Shown: one piece after another, positions 1 to 9,215 of the stretch
Position numbering within the stretch: position 1 is the first letter of the stretch
Layout of the letters: each line of letters starts with the position of its first letter
NCBI GenBank assembly: GCA_903885195.1
Contig: CAISHQ010000176.1
Location: forward strand, 1 to 40,757
Origin: an uncultured Pseudomonadota bacterium
GTDB taxonomy: Bacteria > Pseudomonadota > Gammaproteobacteria > Steroidobacterales > Steroidobacteraceae
Direction: 5' to 3'
DNA: 40,757 nt
Notes under the pieces: model-generated
The model's database searches: none
Told to the model about the DNA's origin: nothing
What the model saw: only the letters and a program-made list of their open reading frames with translations
Position numbers and translations under genes: made by a program

Positions 1-401
1 ACACCGGCCTCGAACGAGGCAATCACGTCGTGACCGAGCTCATGCAGCGCAAAGCGCCGTTTCAGTTCGGCCCAGTGCAGATCGCCCACGTTGGACAGCA
101 GGAAAACTCGATGCCGTGCGCACAGCTGCTCCGCCAAGGCAAACATGGCAGGCTGCGGATCGAACATATCGATCCACGCGGCTGCCACCTCCGCCTGCGC
201 GGGCTCGCGCGGCGCAAGACGGGCGATGTTCGCCACGAGCCCGGCCCCATCGAGCCGACCGCTCTCGTGTTCGTGCAAGTCGATGCGCCCCGTGACCTCA
301 TCAAGGCGGCTCACCTCGGCTCCGTGCCGACGCAGCAGATTCAACAGCGGTTCGGGCGCCAGATGCACGAGCACCCAACCGATATCGAAGATCACGTTCA
401 T
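1..401 (-). CDS. HAD-superfamily phosphatase, YihX-like (3' end outside window)
   Basis: The visible 133 residues are the N-terminal part of a class IA HAD hydrolase; the stop lies beyond position 1. Motif I reads VIFDIGWVLV, with the nucleophilic Asp. The usual second Asp is replaced by Gly, as in the YihX sugar-phosphatase group. A HEHESGRLD stretch resembles the HQHERG segment of YihX, and motif II is FLLSNVGDLHW. The family dephosphorylates small phosphorylated metabolites such as glucose 1-phosphate; the substrate here is unknown. The ATG (401-399) overlaps the comB-like stop in an ATGA, so the two are translationally coupled. Family is fairly certain, substrate is not. Confidence 0.8.
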   Translation of the reverse strand, partial: MNVIFDIGWVLVHLAPEPLLNLLRRHGAEVSRLDEVTGRIDLHEHESGRLDGAGLVANIARLAPREPAQAEVAAAWIDMFDPQPAMFALAEQLCARHRVFLLSNVGDLHWAELKRRFALHELGHDVIASFEAG

Positions 402-1105
402 GCTGACACCCCTGCGCGCTCGAGGCGCAGTTCGGTAAGGCCACTGCCGTCTCGTCCGAGGCGTACGGCGAAGGGCAGTGCATCGAGGGTCGTACAGAGC
501 GCGAAATCGCCCTCCGGTGCCCAATCGGCCGCCGGGTCAAAGAATTTCGCCGCAGCAGGCGCCGCGCGCAGTCGCGGGACGAAATCGGTCGTGTCGATGG
601 CTCGACCGGCAAGACCTGCGAGCAGCAGCTCGCGGCACAGATCATCCTCGGTGCAGCGCTCGCGGGCCTCGTGCCCCATGGCCACAACATGCACTTCGGA
701 CGGCGCACGCGCGCGCACCGCAGCCGCAGTGGCGGCAGCGTTGACGAGCGCCCCCGTGTATACGATGGCACCGGCCGCCGCCGCGGCCGTAAGACCTTGG
801 GTTCCGGCGTGCGTCGTGTGGATCAGCGTGCGCCCCGCCAAGGGCAGACGCAGCACCTGAGTCGGCGAGTTGCCGCAATCGAAGCCCGGCAAGGGCCGCG
901 CGTGTCGCTCACCGATGAGCCACCAATCGGGGTGCTGCGCCTTGAGTTCGCGTGCCTCTTCGATCGAGGCGACCGGGATCACGCGCTCGGCGCCCGCGGC
1001 CAAGGCATGCGCGACCACCGAACAGGCCCGAAAGACATCGATGATGATTGCTACGCCCTGCGCGGCTTGGGCGCCCGCCACGAAGTCCCCGCTCAGCAGG
1101 CGCAC
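398..1105 (-). CDS. ComB-like 2-phosphosulfolactate phosphatase family protein
   Basis: A 235-residue product that matches the ComB family: IIIDVFRAC near the N terminus, a GFDCGNSP block, TTHAGTQGL (the TTNGT element of the family) and a CTEDDL acidic motif. In methanogens ComB removes phosphate from 2-phospho-3-sulfolactate during coenzyme M synthesis; many bacteria carry homologues whose substrate is not settled. No other sulfolactate or coenzyme M gene lies nearby. The start chosen is GTG at 1105, 13 bp after the DUF882 stop, because the reading frame upstream of it belongs to an out-of-frame shadow of DUF882. An internal GTG (the VAGAQ valine) is an alternative. The 3' end overlaps the HAD gene. 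Confidence 0.8.
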   Translation of the reverse strand: MRLLSGDFVAGAQAAQGVAIIIDVFRACSVVAHALAAGAERVIPVASIEEARELKAQHPDWWLIGERHARPLPGFDCGNSPTQVLRLPLAGRTLIHTTHAGTQGLTAAAAAGAIVYTGALVNAAATAAAVRARAPSEVHVVAMGHEARERCTEDDLCRELLLAGLAGRAIDTTDFVPRLRAAPAAAKFFDPAADWAPEGDFALCTTLDALPFAVRLGRDGSGLTELRLERAGVSA

Positions 1106-1118
1106 TATGCGGGCAGGA

Positions 1119-1688
1119 TCAACCGGCCCAGGCGCGGACGCGGCCGGTGTCGAGGTGCACGAAGTTCGACGCCCGGTAGTAACCGACGCCGCCGGCGGCC
1201 GCGCGCACGGCGAGGTCCCGCAGAGCGGCACAAGACACGCCATGCAGACGCACGTCGATGGCCCGTCCTTCCATATGCAGGCTGCGTGTGGCGACGCCCC
1301 GCCCGGCCGCGCGCAATGCAGCGTTGGTGCGCGGCGATCGGTACGCGGAAATGACTTCAAAACGAGGATCGACGCCTGCGGCCTCGGCGAGGGCCGTGAG
1401 CTGATCGAACAACTGCGCGTCCATGCGGCCTGCTTCGTTGGCGCGGTGATCGCGCAGCAGCCAGCGCATCTTGTCGAGCGCCGGAGCGATGAACCCGGAA
1501 GCGTCGCGATACGCGAGCTGCAGGGTTTCGGCAGTGTGGGTGTTGGCGAGCTCGATCCAGCGCGAGACGCCCGCGACAGGCCCCTGCGCACGGGCCTGCG
1601 GCGCCGCGGTACCGAGCACCGCTACGCCGCCCGCGGCACAGGCTGCCAGCAGGAAACGACGGCGATCGAGGGAGGTGGGCTCGGTCAT
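1119..1688 (-). CDS. Tat-exported DUF882 / YcbK-like M15 peptidase-fold protein
   Basis: A 189-residue protein starting MTEPTSLDRRRFLL. The twin-arginine signal (DRRRFLLAACAAGGVAVLG) is followed by a cleavage-like region near AQA and RAQ, which predicts export in folded form. The mature part has the DUF882 (peptidase M15_2) features: HTAETL, SAYRSPRTNAALR, a zinc-ligand block LHMEGRAIDV and a second FVHLD. The family is related to D-Ala-D-Ala metallopeptidases, so a cell-wall role is the usual inference. ATG at 1688 was chosen because it sits directly before the Tat motif; ATGs at 1700 and 1727 are in frame but add nothing recognisable. First gene of a likely three-gene unit with comB and the HAD gene. 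Confidence 0.85.
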   Translation of the reverse strand: MTEPTSLDRRRFLLAACAAGGVAVLGTAAPQARAQGPVAGVSRWIELANTHTAETLQLAYRDASGFIAPALDKMRWLLRDHRANEAGRMDAQLFDQLTALAEAAGVDPRFEVISAYRSPRTNAALRAAGRGVATRSLHMEGRAIDVRLHGVSCAALRDLAVRAAAGGVGYYRASNFVHLDTGRVRAWAG

Positions 1689-1756
1689 GGCGGGCGGCAT
1701 GCTCCCAAACCCGGCGCGCTGAGGCAACCCCCCCGGGCGATTAGCGCGCCTTAACC

Positions 1757-2938
1757 TTAGAGAATAGCCAGCACGCTGCCCCGATCCCCCGGCGTCCGGT
1801 TCACCGAGACCACCGTGGCGCGGGGGAAGAAGTTGAACTCCGAGGCACTCGCCCAGGTGTAGGCGCCCATGGCACGCCCCACGATGAGATCACCGCTGTC
1901 GAGCTCGGGCAGCAGGATGTTTTCGGTGATGACGTCGATGCTGTCACAGGTCGGCCCCGCGAGCACGGCCGGTTCGCGCACTTTGCCGCGCTTGAGCGAT
2001 TCGAGCGGATAGCGGGCGTGATCGAACAACTGCCCGCTGTAGGAGCCGTAGAGTCCATCGTCGAGGTAATACCACCAGCGACCTTCACGCCGGGCTCGCC
2101 CCATGACGCTCGCCACGCCTATGGCGCTCGGGCCTGCGATGTAGCGACCCGGCTCAGCAATGACGCGTACGCGCTTGGGCAACTTGGCGAGCGCCGCGCG
2201 GATTGGGGCGCAGAAGTAGCCGATCGATGGCGCGCGCGCCGAGTAGTCGATCGGGAATCCGCCACCGATGTCGAGCGTGTCGCAGGGTCCGAGCTTCTCG
2301 CGGCGCGCGGCCGCAAGCAGTTTCGTGCAGGCCTCGATCGCCTCCACGTGCTTACCCGGATCCGGCGCCTGTGAACCGACATGGAAGGACAGGCCGCGCA
2401 CGCATAGCCCAAGATCCTTCGCCCGGCGCGCGAGCGTGAGCAGCGCCTCGGGGTCGCAGCCGAATTTGCGCGAGAGGTCCGAGACGGCGCCGGGACTGCG
2501 GAACGAGACCCGCAACAACACCTCGGCTTCGCGAGCGTAAGGCACGAACTTGCGCAGCTCGTCCGGGTTGTCGGCGACAAACACGCGTACGCCGCGCGCG
2601 AGCGCAGCGCGAATGTCCGAGTCGCGCTTGATCGGATGAGTGTGGATGCAGAGCTTGGGGTCGACGCCGAGACGGGCCACGAGCTCCACCTCGCCGGTGG
2701 TGGCGAGATCAAGGAATCCACCCTCCTCCAGCACCGTGCGGATCACGGCCGGGTGCGGCAAGGGCTTGAGCGCATAGTGCAGATCCACGCCGGGGAGCGC
2801 CTCCTGCAATTGCCGATACTGCGTGCGCACACGCTCGCAATCGACGATGAGCAGCGGTGAACCGAACTCGGCCACCAAACGACGAATCTCGCGCGGTTCG
2901 AACGGATCAATGAAACGCGCCTGGCGTGCAGTGCTCAT
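1757..2938 (-). CDS. Fold-III PLP decarboxylase, ornithine/lysine type
   Basis: A 393-residue alanine-racemase-fold amino acid decarboxylase. The PLP lysine is in YALKPLPHP (about K58), followed by HVGSQ, GGGFPIDY, EPGRY and the C-terminal GPTCDSIDV. The CDS form (rather than CES) and the DDGLYGSYSG segment favour ornithine/lysine decarboxylase over diaminopimelate decarboxylase, and the length matches bacterial bifunctional L/ODC enzymes. The expected product is putrescine, and cadaverine if lysine is used. ATG at 2938 has a GAGGG Shine-Dalgarno about 10 nt upstream; the in-frame TTG at 2944 is less likely. Substrate preference cannot be settled from motifs alone. Confidence 0.88.
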   Translation of the reverse strand: MSTARQARFIDPFEPREIRRLVAEFGSPLLIVDCERVRTQYRQLQEALPGVDLHYALKPLPHPAVIRTVLEEGGFLDLATTGEVELVARLGVDPKLCIHTHPIKRDSDIRAALARGVRVFVADNPDELRKFVPYAREAEVLLRVSFRSPGAVSDLSRKFGCDPEALLTLARRAKDLGLCVRGLSFHVGSQAPDPGKHVEAIEACTKLLAAARREKLGPCDTLDIGGGFPIDYSARAPSIGYFCAPIRAALAKLPKRVRVIAEPGRYIAGPSAIGVASVMGRARREGRWWYYLDDGLYGSYSGQLFDHARYPLESLKRGKVREPAVLAGPTCDSIDVITENILLPELDSGDLIVGRAMGAYTWASASEFNFFPRATVVSVNRTPGDRGSVLAIL

Positions 2939-2989
2939 CGGCAAAAAACCCTCGAAAGCTTGAACGGAATCAGATGTGAAGTGGGCCGG

Positions 2990-3979
2990 TCAGGTGAACG
3001 TCGCGGCGGCACGGCTCAGACGGTCACGGACCGCATCCCACTCTATGCCCGCCGGCACGCGCTCGATGAGGATACGCGAGACGCCGAGCTTGTCGAGCCG
3101 CCGCAGCGTCGCATAGAGCAGCCGCGCGTAATCGGGCGCCGACTGGGGCATGTGCTCCCAGTGCAGCGTCGGAGACGTCGCTGAGGTTGCAGGCGCCGCA
3201 CCACGTGACATCACGGCAATGCCCTCGCCCCGCGCCGCTGCGTCGGTGAGTGCACGGGCAAGATCGCTCGTGCCAAGCACACTCACGGGCGTCTGCGGAG
3301 CATAGTGCTGCGCGGTGCTACCGGGCACACGCGGCGCGGCGCCCGGCGCGCCGGCCTCGAGCACCGGCCCGATGACATCCTCGAGTTGCGCGCGCGTGAT
3401 CGCTCCCGGACGCAGCAAGCGAGGCTCGGCATCGAGCAAAGAAACGATGGTGGACTCGAGTCCCACCGCACACTCGCCGCCCTCGAGCACGAGCAGCCCT
3501 TGCGGGAACTCCTCGCGAACATGCTCGGCGCGGGTCGGTGAGACCCGCCCATAGCGATTGGCCGAGGGCGCTGCAACACCGCCACCAAACGCTGCGAGCA
3601 AGGCCCGCGCAATGGGGTGTGCCGGCACGCGGATCGCGACCGAATCCTGGCCGCCGGTGAGTTCGTCGAGGACGCCACTCGCACGCGGCAACACCAAGGT
3701 CAGCGGACCCGGCCAAAACCGTGTGGCGAGCGCCTGCGCCGCAGGCGGCACCGCAGCCACCCACTGCGACAGCTGCGCCGCATCGGCCAGATGCAGGATC
3801 AGCGGATGCGTGCTGGGTCGACCCTTCATCGCATAGACCTTGCGCAGCGCCGCAGGGTTGCGTGCGTCAGCCCCGAGTCCATAGACGGTCTCGGTAGGAA
3901 AGGCGACGAGTTCACCCGAACGCAGCGCGGCGACCGCTGCATCGATGTCGGCCGGGGAAGCCCCCGCAACAGCATTCAT
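2990..3979 (-). CDS. tsaC: L-threonylcarbamoyladenylate synthase, Sua5-type
   Basis: A 329-residue YrdC/Sua5 enzyme that makes threonylcarbamoyl-AMP from Thr, bicarbonate and ATP for the t6A modification at position 37 of ANN-decoding tRNAs. The YrdC domain (about 1-200) shows FPTETVYGLG, KGRPSTHPL (the K-x-R signature), FWPGPLT, IRVPAHP and APSANRYG. A Sua5 C-terminal domain follows after STAQHYAPQTPV, so this is the two-domain Sua5 form and not the short TsaC of E. coli. There is no clear Shine-Dalgarno; instead TACACT ends 6 nt before the ATG, which suggests a leaderless start. It lies downstream of the DUF72 gene across a 58-bp gap. Confidence 0.93.
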   Translation of the reverse strand: MNAVAGASPADIDAAVAALRSGELVAFPTETVYGLGADARNPAALRKVYAMKGRPSTHPLILHLADAAQLSQWVAAVPPAAQALATRFWPGPLTLVLPRASGVLDELTGGQDSVAIRVPAHPIARALLAAFGGGVAAPSANRYGRVSPTRAEHVREEFPQGLLVLEGGECAVGLESTIVSLLDAEPRLLRPGAITRAQLEDVIGPVLEAGAPGAAPRVPGSTAQHYAPQTPVSVLGTSDLARALTDAAARGEGIAVMSRGAAPATSATSPTLHWEHMPQSAPDYARLLYATLRRLDKLGVSRILIERVPAGIEWDAVRDRLSRAAATFT

Positions 3980-3985
3980 GCGCGA

Positions 3986-3991
3986 AGTGTA
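3986..3991 (-). promoter_or_regulatory. -10-like hexamer TACACT six nt before the tsaC ATG
   Basis: On the minus strand TACACT is followed by tcgcgc and then the tsaC ATG. Initiation 6-7 nt past a -10 box would put the transcript start at the ATG. No -35 match is evident. Promoter activity is inferred. Confidence 0.45.
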
Positions 3992-4037
3992 GCCGAGCGG
4001 CCAGCGCCACGATTACCGCGTGTGCTGAGAGACGCGT

Positions 4038-5036
4038 TCACTTCGCACACCACTGCCGCGCCAACTGCGCCACGCTGAGCGGCGCAGAGCCCTCGGCCTT
4101 ATTGTTGACGATGACGATCACCGTACGACCGCGGCCCACAGCCTGCTGTCCCAGCGACACGATGCGCGAGCGATTGACGAGGTCAGGGTCGACGAGTCGG
4201 TCGAACGGTGCGTAGGCCGCCTTGGCTTCCTCGTATTGCCGACCCGGCGCCAGCAACCAGCGGATGACGAGCGGTCCTTGCGCCTCGGGGTCTGCGCCCT
4301 GCGCATCGAGTGCCGGCATGCGCGGATGCGCGCAGAGGCCATGCACGGCACCGGCTGCGGCCAACATCTGCTGATAATCGGGCCCGAGCATTGCCGCATC
4401 GCGCCATTCGACGGCGTAGTGCACATCGCGCGGCAGTGCGCGCAGGAACGCCCCGAGTCTCTCGAGTAGCAACTCCCGATGCCGCAGCACCCGCTCGCCG
4501 AGCGGCGAAAACTGAAAGAGCACAACGCCGAGTCGCTCCCCGAGTACCCGCCGCGCGGGGTCGATGACCGTCTGGGTCGCGTAGTCAGCATCGAGGAAGG
4601 CCTCCGGAGCCCCGCGCAAAAACTCGGGGCGATGGGCCGTGCGCGGCGTGGTGAGTGCGGCATGGGCCTTCATGAGAAAGCGAAAACTCTCGGGCACGGC
4701 CGCCCGCCAGCGCTCGAGCGTGGTCACGCCGACCGGCGCGTAGAAACTGCGATCGACGCCGACGGCACGCAGCAATGGATGCCGTGCATAAGCGGCGAGA
4801 CCCTCGCGAGCGAGTTTGCTCTCTTCGTATGCACCGTCGTAGACAAGACCCTGCCAGCCGGCAAACGACCAGGTCGACGTGCCGAGATGCAGCTCGCGGG
4901 GCAGCACTGCAGCGAGCGCCACGTCGGCATCGGCGGGCGCAACGGCTGCTACGGCAGGGCGGCGTGGCTTGCGGGGCGTCGCTTCAGTCAGGGGCGCGCC
5001 GAACAGATCGGTTTGCGGCAGATCCGCTCTCACCAT
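4038..5036 (-). CDS. DUF72 (YecE-like) family protein
   Basis: A 332-residue member of the DUF72 TIM-barrel-like family, recognised by LHLGTSTWSFAGWQG, VDRSFYAPVG, FRFLMKAH, FQFSPLGER, HYAVEWRD and VNNKAEGSAPLSV. The biochemical function of the family is unknown. About 45 residues rich in Pro, Ala and Arg precede the domain. The ATG (5036-5034) overlaps the stop of the upstream kinase by 7 bp, so the pair is probably translationally coupled. An alternative GTG is the second codon. Family call is secure; no role can be assigned. Confidence 0.88.
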   Translation of the reverse strand: MVRADLPQTDLFGAPLTEATPRKPRRPAVAAVAPADADVALAAVLPRELHLGTSTWSFAGWQGLVYDGAYEESKLAREGLAAYARHPLLRAVGVDRSFYAPVGVTTLERWRAAVPESFRFLMKAHAALTTPRTAHRPEFLRGAPEAFLDADYATQTVIDPARRVLGERLGVVLFQFSPLGERVLRHRELLLERLGAFLRALPRDVHYAVEWRDAAMLGPDYQQMLAAAGAVHGLCAHPRMPALDAQGADPEAQGPLVIRWLLAPGRQYEEAKAAYAPFDRLVDPDLVNRSRIVSLGQQAVGRGRTVIVIVNNKAEGSAPLSVAQLARQWCAK

Positions 5037-5968
5037 TCGAGCGCGACGCCGAACTCCGTGCGATAGCGCTGCGCAAACTCCTCGCGCGTGAAGCGGTGGG
5101 TCTGCGTGCCGTGATGACCGATCTTGATCGAACCCATGAGCGAAGCGATGCGGCCGGTCGTAGCCCAGTCTAAACCGCGCTGCAGACCGTACAACAGGCC
5201 GCCGCGATAGGCATCGCCGCAGCCGGTCGGATCGGCGATCTGCGCAGCCTTGACCGGCGGAATCTCGTGAACGGCACCGCCCGTGTGGATCTGCGAACCC
5301 TGTGCGCCGCGCGTGACGATCAGCGCTTCGACCTTGCCCGCGATGTCCGCAAATGACCAGCCCGTGCGTTCGACGAGCAGACTCGCCTCGTAATCATTGA
5401 CCGCGACCCAGCGCGCCTGACCGATCATCTCGCGCAGGTCGTCGGGCCCGAGCAGGGTCATCGCCTGACCGGGATCGAAGATGAAGGGGATGCCCGCTGC
5501 GGCGAATTGCGCGGCGTGTTCACGCATGCCGATGTGGCTCTCGGGAGCCACGATGCCGAGTTGGACGCCCGCGTCCTTCGGCACCTTGTTGACGTGGGCG
5601 TGATTCATGGCGCCCGGGTGGAAGGCGGTGATCTGGTTATTGTCGGCGTCGGTGGTGATGTAAGCCTGCGCCGTGTATTCGTCGTCGAGCTGCCGGATGT
5701 GATCGAGCGAAAGTCCACAGTCGATCATCCACGCCCGGTACGGACCGAAGTCCATGCCGACGGTGGCCATCACCTTGCCCTGACCGCCGAGCAGTTTGAG
5801 GTTGTAACCGATGTTGCCGGCACAGCCACCGAAATTGCGGCGAAGCCCTGGTACCAGGAACGCCACGTTCAGCATGTGAATGCGGTCGGCGAGGATGTGA
5901 TCCTTGAAGTGCCCTTCGAAGACCATCACGGTGTCGTAGGCCACCGAGCCGCAGATGAGTGCCGTCAT
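5030..5968 (-). CDS. PfkB-family carbohydrate kinase, adenosine-kinase-like
   Basis: A 312-residue ribokinase-fold kinase. The N-terminal NFGGCAGNIGYNLKLLGG substrate motif (about 45-62) and the C-terminal PfkB signature DPTGCGDAYRGG, with the catalytic Asp at about 252, are both intact. The GGCAGNIGYN form is typical of bacterial proteins annotated as adenosine kinase, which would phosphorylate adenosine to AMP for purine salvage; another nucleoside or sugar is possible. ATG at 5968 is preceded by TAGGAG at a good spacing. It heads a unit with the overlapping DUF72 gene and lies 24 bp downstream of dgkA. Confidence 0.87.
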   Translation of the reverse strand: MTALICGSVAYDTVMVFEGHFKDHILADRIHMLNVAFLVPGLRRNFGGCAGNIGYNLKLLGGQGKVMATVGMDFGPYRAWMIDCGLSLDHIRQLDDEYTAQAYITTDADNNQITAFHPGAMNHAHVNKVPKDAGVQLGIVAPESHIGMREHAAQFAAAGIPFIFDPGQAMTLLGPDDLREMIGQARWVAVNDYEASLLVERTGWSFADIAGKVEALIVTRGAQGSQIHTGGAVHEIPPVKAAQIADPTGCGDAYRGGLLYGLQRGLDWATTGRIASLMGSIKIGHHGTQTHRFTREEFAQRYRTEFGVALEW

Positions 5969-5992
5969 GCGATTTCTCCTATCAGGACCGGC

Positions 5993-6367
5993 TCAGCGGT
6001 CGAAAAGCACCAGGGCCCAAACGACCGCGAGCAGTGCGAAGGAAGTGAATACGGCCGCAGACCCAAGGTCCTTGGCGAGACCCGACAACTGATGACGCTC
6101 GAGACCGATGCGATCGACCGTGGCCTCGATGCCGCTGTTGAGCAACTCGACGATCAGCACGATGAAGATCGGCCCGACCAGCAAGGCACGCTCGACGCCG
6201 TTATCGCCAAGCCACAGGCCTAGCGGAAAAAGCACCACGCACAGCGCCAGCTCCTGACGGAACGCCGCCTCCTCGCGAAAGGCGCCAACGTATCCCTTCC
6301 AGGTGTTGCCGAAGGCGTTCCAGAGGCGAATCAGGCCGGTCGGTTTGGGGCGATCTGTCAGTTTCAC
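5993..6367 (-). CDS. dgkA: Diacylglycerol kinase
   Basis: A 124-residue integral inner-membrane kinase that phosphorylates diacylglycerol (and undecaprenol in some relatives) with ATP, recycling the lipid released by periplasmic glucan or LPS modification. The family signature [15 protein letters not shown] (about 74-88) is intact, and hydrophobic helices lie near residues 40-55, 62-75 and 104-120. The start is GTG at 6367, whose GTGA overlaps the gcvPB stop, so it is coupled to the glycine cleavage operon. That linkage is not an obvious functional one. Confidence 0.94.
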   Translation of the reverse strand: MKLTDRPKPTGLIRLWNAFGNTWKGYVGAFREEAAFRQELALCVVLFPLGLWLGDNGVERALLVGPIFIVLIVELLNSGIEATVDRIGLERHQLSGLAKDLGSAAVFTSFALLAVVWALVLFDR

Positions 6368-7851
6368 GCTGCGGAGTTTACCGGCTTCCAGGTCAGTTCG
6401 AGCTGTTTTGCCGCACGAACGTCATCCAGACGCCGGACCGGCATCGTGTAGGGCGCACCCTTGAGCCGAGCGGCATCGGTCTGTGCCTCACCGAGGATCG
6501 CCACCATCGACTCGACAAACGCATCGAGCGTCTCGCGGCTCTCGGTCTCGGTCGGCTCGATGAGCAGACACTCCGGCACGAGCAGCGGGAAGTAGGTCGT
6601 CGGCGCATGGAAGCCATAATCGAGCAGGCGCTTGGCCACATCCATGGCCGTGACGTTCAACTCGCGAGCCTGACGCTTCATCGTGATGATGAACTCGTGG
6701 CTTGCACGCCGCGTGGGATAGGCCAGATCGAAACCTGCCGTACGCAGTCGCGCCATGAGGTAGTTGGCGTTGAGCGTCGCGTGCTCGCCCACGCGACTCA
6801 TGCCCTCGCGCCCGAGCATGCGCATGTACACGTAGGCGCGCAGCAGTACGCCGGCGTTGCCCATGAACGCCGAGAGCCTGCCGATCGACTGCGGTCGATC
6901 CGCTTCGCTCAGCCAACGGTACCCTTCACCCTCTCGGCCCACGACGGGCACCGGCAGGAACGGCTCGAGTCGCGCGCTGACCCCAACGGCACCCGCGCCG
7001 GGACCCCCGCCGCCGTGGGGCGTCGAGAACGTTTTGTGCAGGTTCATGTGGATGACATCGAACCCCATGTCACCTGGACGCACCTTGCCGAGAATGGCGT
7101 TGAGGTTCGCGCCGTCGTAGTAGAGCAGTCCACCCGCGCCGTGCACGAGCTTGGCAACCGCCTCGATCTTGCGCTCGAACACGCCGAGCGTGGACGGGTT
7201 GGTCAGCATGATGCCCGCGGTGTTGGGACCCACCGCCTTGGCGAGCGCCTCGAGATCAACGTCGCCCTGCGCATCGACCGGTATTTCCTTGACCACGCAC
7301 CCGCACATGGTCGCGGTGGCCGGGTTGGTGCCGTGCGCTGCTTCGGGCACGATGATCTCGTTGCGCGCGAGGTCACCTCGTGCGCGGTGGTACGCACGAA
7401 TCATCGCGACACCCGCGAATTCACCGTGCGCGCCCGCCATCGGGTTGAGCGATACGGCCTTCATGCCGGTCACTTCCTTCAGCATCTCCTGCAACTCGAA
7501 CATGCAGGAAAGAAAGCCCTGACCCTGCGTGTCCGGTGCAAGCGGATGACGCGCGAGAAACTCGGGCAGCATCGCGTACTGGTTACAGGCCTTGGGGTTG
7601 TATTTCATCGTGCACGAACCGAGCGGATAAAAGTTCGTGTCGATGGAGAAGTTCAGCTGCGAGAGGCGGGTGAAATGCCGTACCGCATCGAGCTCGCTGA
7701 CCTCGGGCAGCCGCGGCGGCGTGCGCCGGCGCAGCGCAGGCGGCAGCGTATCGAGCACTGCCGCACCGTCCGCGACCGGCGGATGCTGGGCGAAGGCGCC
7801 GCGACCGGGCTGCGAGTATTCGAAGATGGACTTTTCGAGTGTCTGGTTCAT
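6364..7851 (-). CDS. gcvPB: Glycine dehydrogenase (decarboxylating) subunit 2
   Basis: A 495-residue C-terminal-type subunit of the split P-protein. With GcvPA it forms the PLP enzyme that decarboxylates glycine and loads the aminomethyl group on the lipoyl arm of GcvH. The PLP lysine is in [16 protein letters not shown] (about K273); [24 protein letters not shown] and [11 protein letters not shown] are conserved blocks. The ATG at 7851 overlaps the gcvPA stop (ATGA). The frame stays open about 600 nt further upstream, but that part is a shadow of gcvPA. E. coli has a single fused GcvP; here the two halves are separate genes. Confidence 0.96.
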   Translation of the reverse strand: MNQTLEKSIFEYSQPGRGAFAQHPPVADGAAVLDTLPPALRRRTPPRLPEVSELDAVRHFTRLSQLNFSIDTNFYPLGSCTMKYNPKACNQYAMLPEFLARHPLAPDTQGQGFLSCMFELQEMLKEVTGMKAVSLNPMAGAHGEFAGVAMIRAYHRARGDLARNEIIVPEAAHGTNPATATMCGCVVKEIPVDAQGDVDLEALAKAVGPNTAGIMLTNPSTLGVFERKIEAVAKLVHGAGGLLYYDGANLNAILGKVRPGDMGFDVIHMNLHKTFSTPHGGGGPGAGAVGVSARLEPFLPVPVVGREGEGYRWLSEADRPQSIGRLSAFMGNAGVLLRAYVYMRMLGREGMSRVGEHATLNANYLMARLRTAGFDLAYPTRRASHEFIITMKRQARELNVTAMDVAKRLLDYGFHAPTTYFPLLVPECLLIEPTETESRETLDAFVESMVAILGEAQTDAARLKGAPYTMPVRRLDDVRAAKQLELTWKPVNSAA

Positions 7852-9212
7852 GCGGCCTCCAACACACGGCGCAAGGAATCGACAAAGCGCTGCAGATCGG
7901 CTGTGGTCTTGGTCTCGGTGGCGCAGACGAGCAAGGCCGGGCCGAGCTCGGGGTAATCGGCGGCGAGATCGACGCCACCCAGAATGCCCTGCGACTCGAG
8001 TCGTCGCAGTACGTCGGCGACCGGCCGCTCGAGCAACACCACGGCCTCGTGAAAGCGGCTGCCCGCAAAGGCAACCCGCACGCCTTTGACTTGTGCGAGC
8101 GCCGCGACGAGTGCCGCCGTTTGCGCCGTGCATCGCTCGGCCACGCGTGCGAGTCCCGTGGGGCCGACGAGCGTCATGTAGATGGTCGCCGCCGTCATCA
8201 GCAGTCCCTGGTTGGTGCAGATGTTCGAGGTGGCCTTGCCGCGCCGGATGTGCTGTTCGCGCGCCTGCAAGGTCAGGGTGTACCCGGGTCGACCTTCGAG
8301 ATCGACCGTACGGCCGACGATGCGGCCCGGCATCGAACGGACGTACTCCATGCGCGTCGTCATGAAGCCGAAATACGGACCGCCTGAGGACAGCGGTACG
8401 CCGAGGGGCTGCCCCTCGCCAACGCAAATGTCCGCTCCCTTCGCGCCCCACTCGCCGGGCGGCTTGAGCACAGCCAAAGAGGTCGGGTTGACCACGGCAA
8501 TGACCAACATCCCCTGCGCGTGCGCCCAGTCGGTGAGCCGATCGACATCTTCCAGTTGGCCAAAGAAATTAGGCTGCTGGATGACGAGGGCGGTGATGTC
8601 CTCGCCCGCGTAGCCCTCGAGCGCCACCGGGTCGATGCAGCCACTCTCGCGCAAGTACGGCACGGTCTCGAAGCGCACGCCCTGATTCCCCGCCGTGCTC
8701 TGCACCACACGCCGGTAGCTCGGATTGACGGTCGAGGGAATGAGTAACCGCAGACTTCGCGACCTGCGGTGCGCGCGTACCGCCATCAGCGCGGCCTCGG
8801 CGACGGCCGAACCGCCGTCGTACAGCGAGGCGTTCGACACCTCCATGCCAGTGAGGCTCGTGATCATGGTCTGGTATTCGTGAATCAGCTGCAGCGTGCC
8901 CTGCGAGGCCTCGGCCTGGTACGGCGTGTAGGCGCTGTAGAACTCGCCGCGGGTGGTGATCGCCCAGACCGCCGAGGGAATGTGGTGCTCATAGGCGCCT
9001 GCGCCCAAGAACGACAGCGGCCGACCATCGAGAGAGGCGCGCTCACTCATCAAACGGCCGATCTCCATCTCCGAGAGCCCGGGCGGTATGCCCTCGAGTC
9101 CCTGGATACGCAGGCTCTCGGGGATCTCGTCGAACAAGGCATCGATCGAGTCGGCACCGATCGTGTGCAGCATGTGCTGCACGTCGGCCGCAGTGTGAGG
9201 GATGAACGGCAC
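7848..9212 (-). CDS. gcvPA: Glycine dehydrogenase (decarboxylating) subunit 1
   Basis: A 454-residue N-terminal-type subunit of the split P-protein, partner of GcvPB. Typical blocks are [15 protein letters not shown] at the start, [42 protein letters not shown] and [20 protein letters not shown]. This half lacks the PLP lysine, as expected for the alpha subunit. It starts 3 bp past the gcvH stop and is coupled to gcvPB by a 4-bp overlap, which suits equimolar synthesis of the two subunits. Confidence 0.96.
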   Translation of the reverse strand: MPFIPHTAADVQHMLHTIGADSIDALFDEIPESLRIQGLEGIPPGLSEMEIGRLMSERASLDGRPLSFLGAGAYEHHIPSAVWAITTRGEFYSAYTPYQAEASQGTLQLIHEYQTMITSLTGMEVSNASLYDGGSAVAEAALMAVRAHRRSRSLRLLIPSTVNPSYRRVVQSTAGNQGVRFETVPYLRESGCIDPVALEGYAGEDITALVIQQPNFFGQLEDVDRLTDWAHAQGMLVIAVVNPTSLAVLKPPGEWGAKGADICVGEGQPLGVPLSSGGPYFGFMTTRMEYVRSMPGRIVGRTVDLEGRPGYTLTLQAREQHIRRGKATSNICTNQGLLMTAATIYMTLVGPTGLARVAERCTAQTAALVAALAQVKGVRVAFAGSRFHEAVVLLERPVADVLRRLESQGILGGVDLAADYPELGPALLVCATETKTTADLQRFVDSLRRVLEAA

Positions 9213-9215
9213 GGT

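Noticed and set aside
30-860. Long plus-strand open frame of 276 codons opposite the comB-like and HAD genes
   Set aside because: Low-complexity Arg/Ser/Ala translation with no family match; it is the antisense shadow of two clearly recognisable minus-strand genes.
6607-7956. 449-codon plus-strand frame opposite gcvPB
   Set aside because: The high-GC third-position bias of gcvPB removes stops on the other strand; no motif, signal or Shine-Dalgarno.
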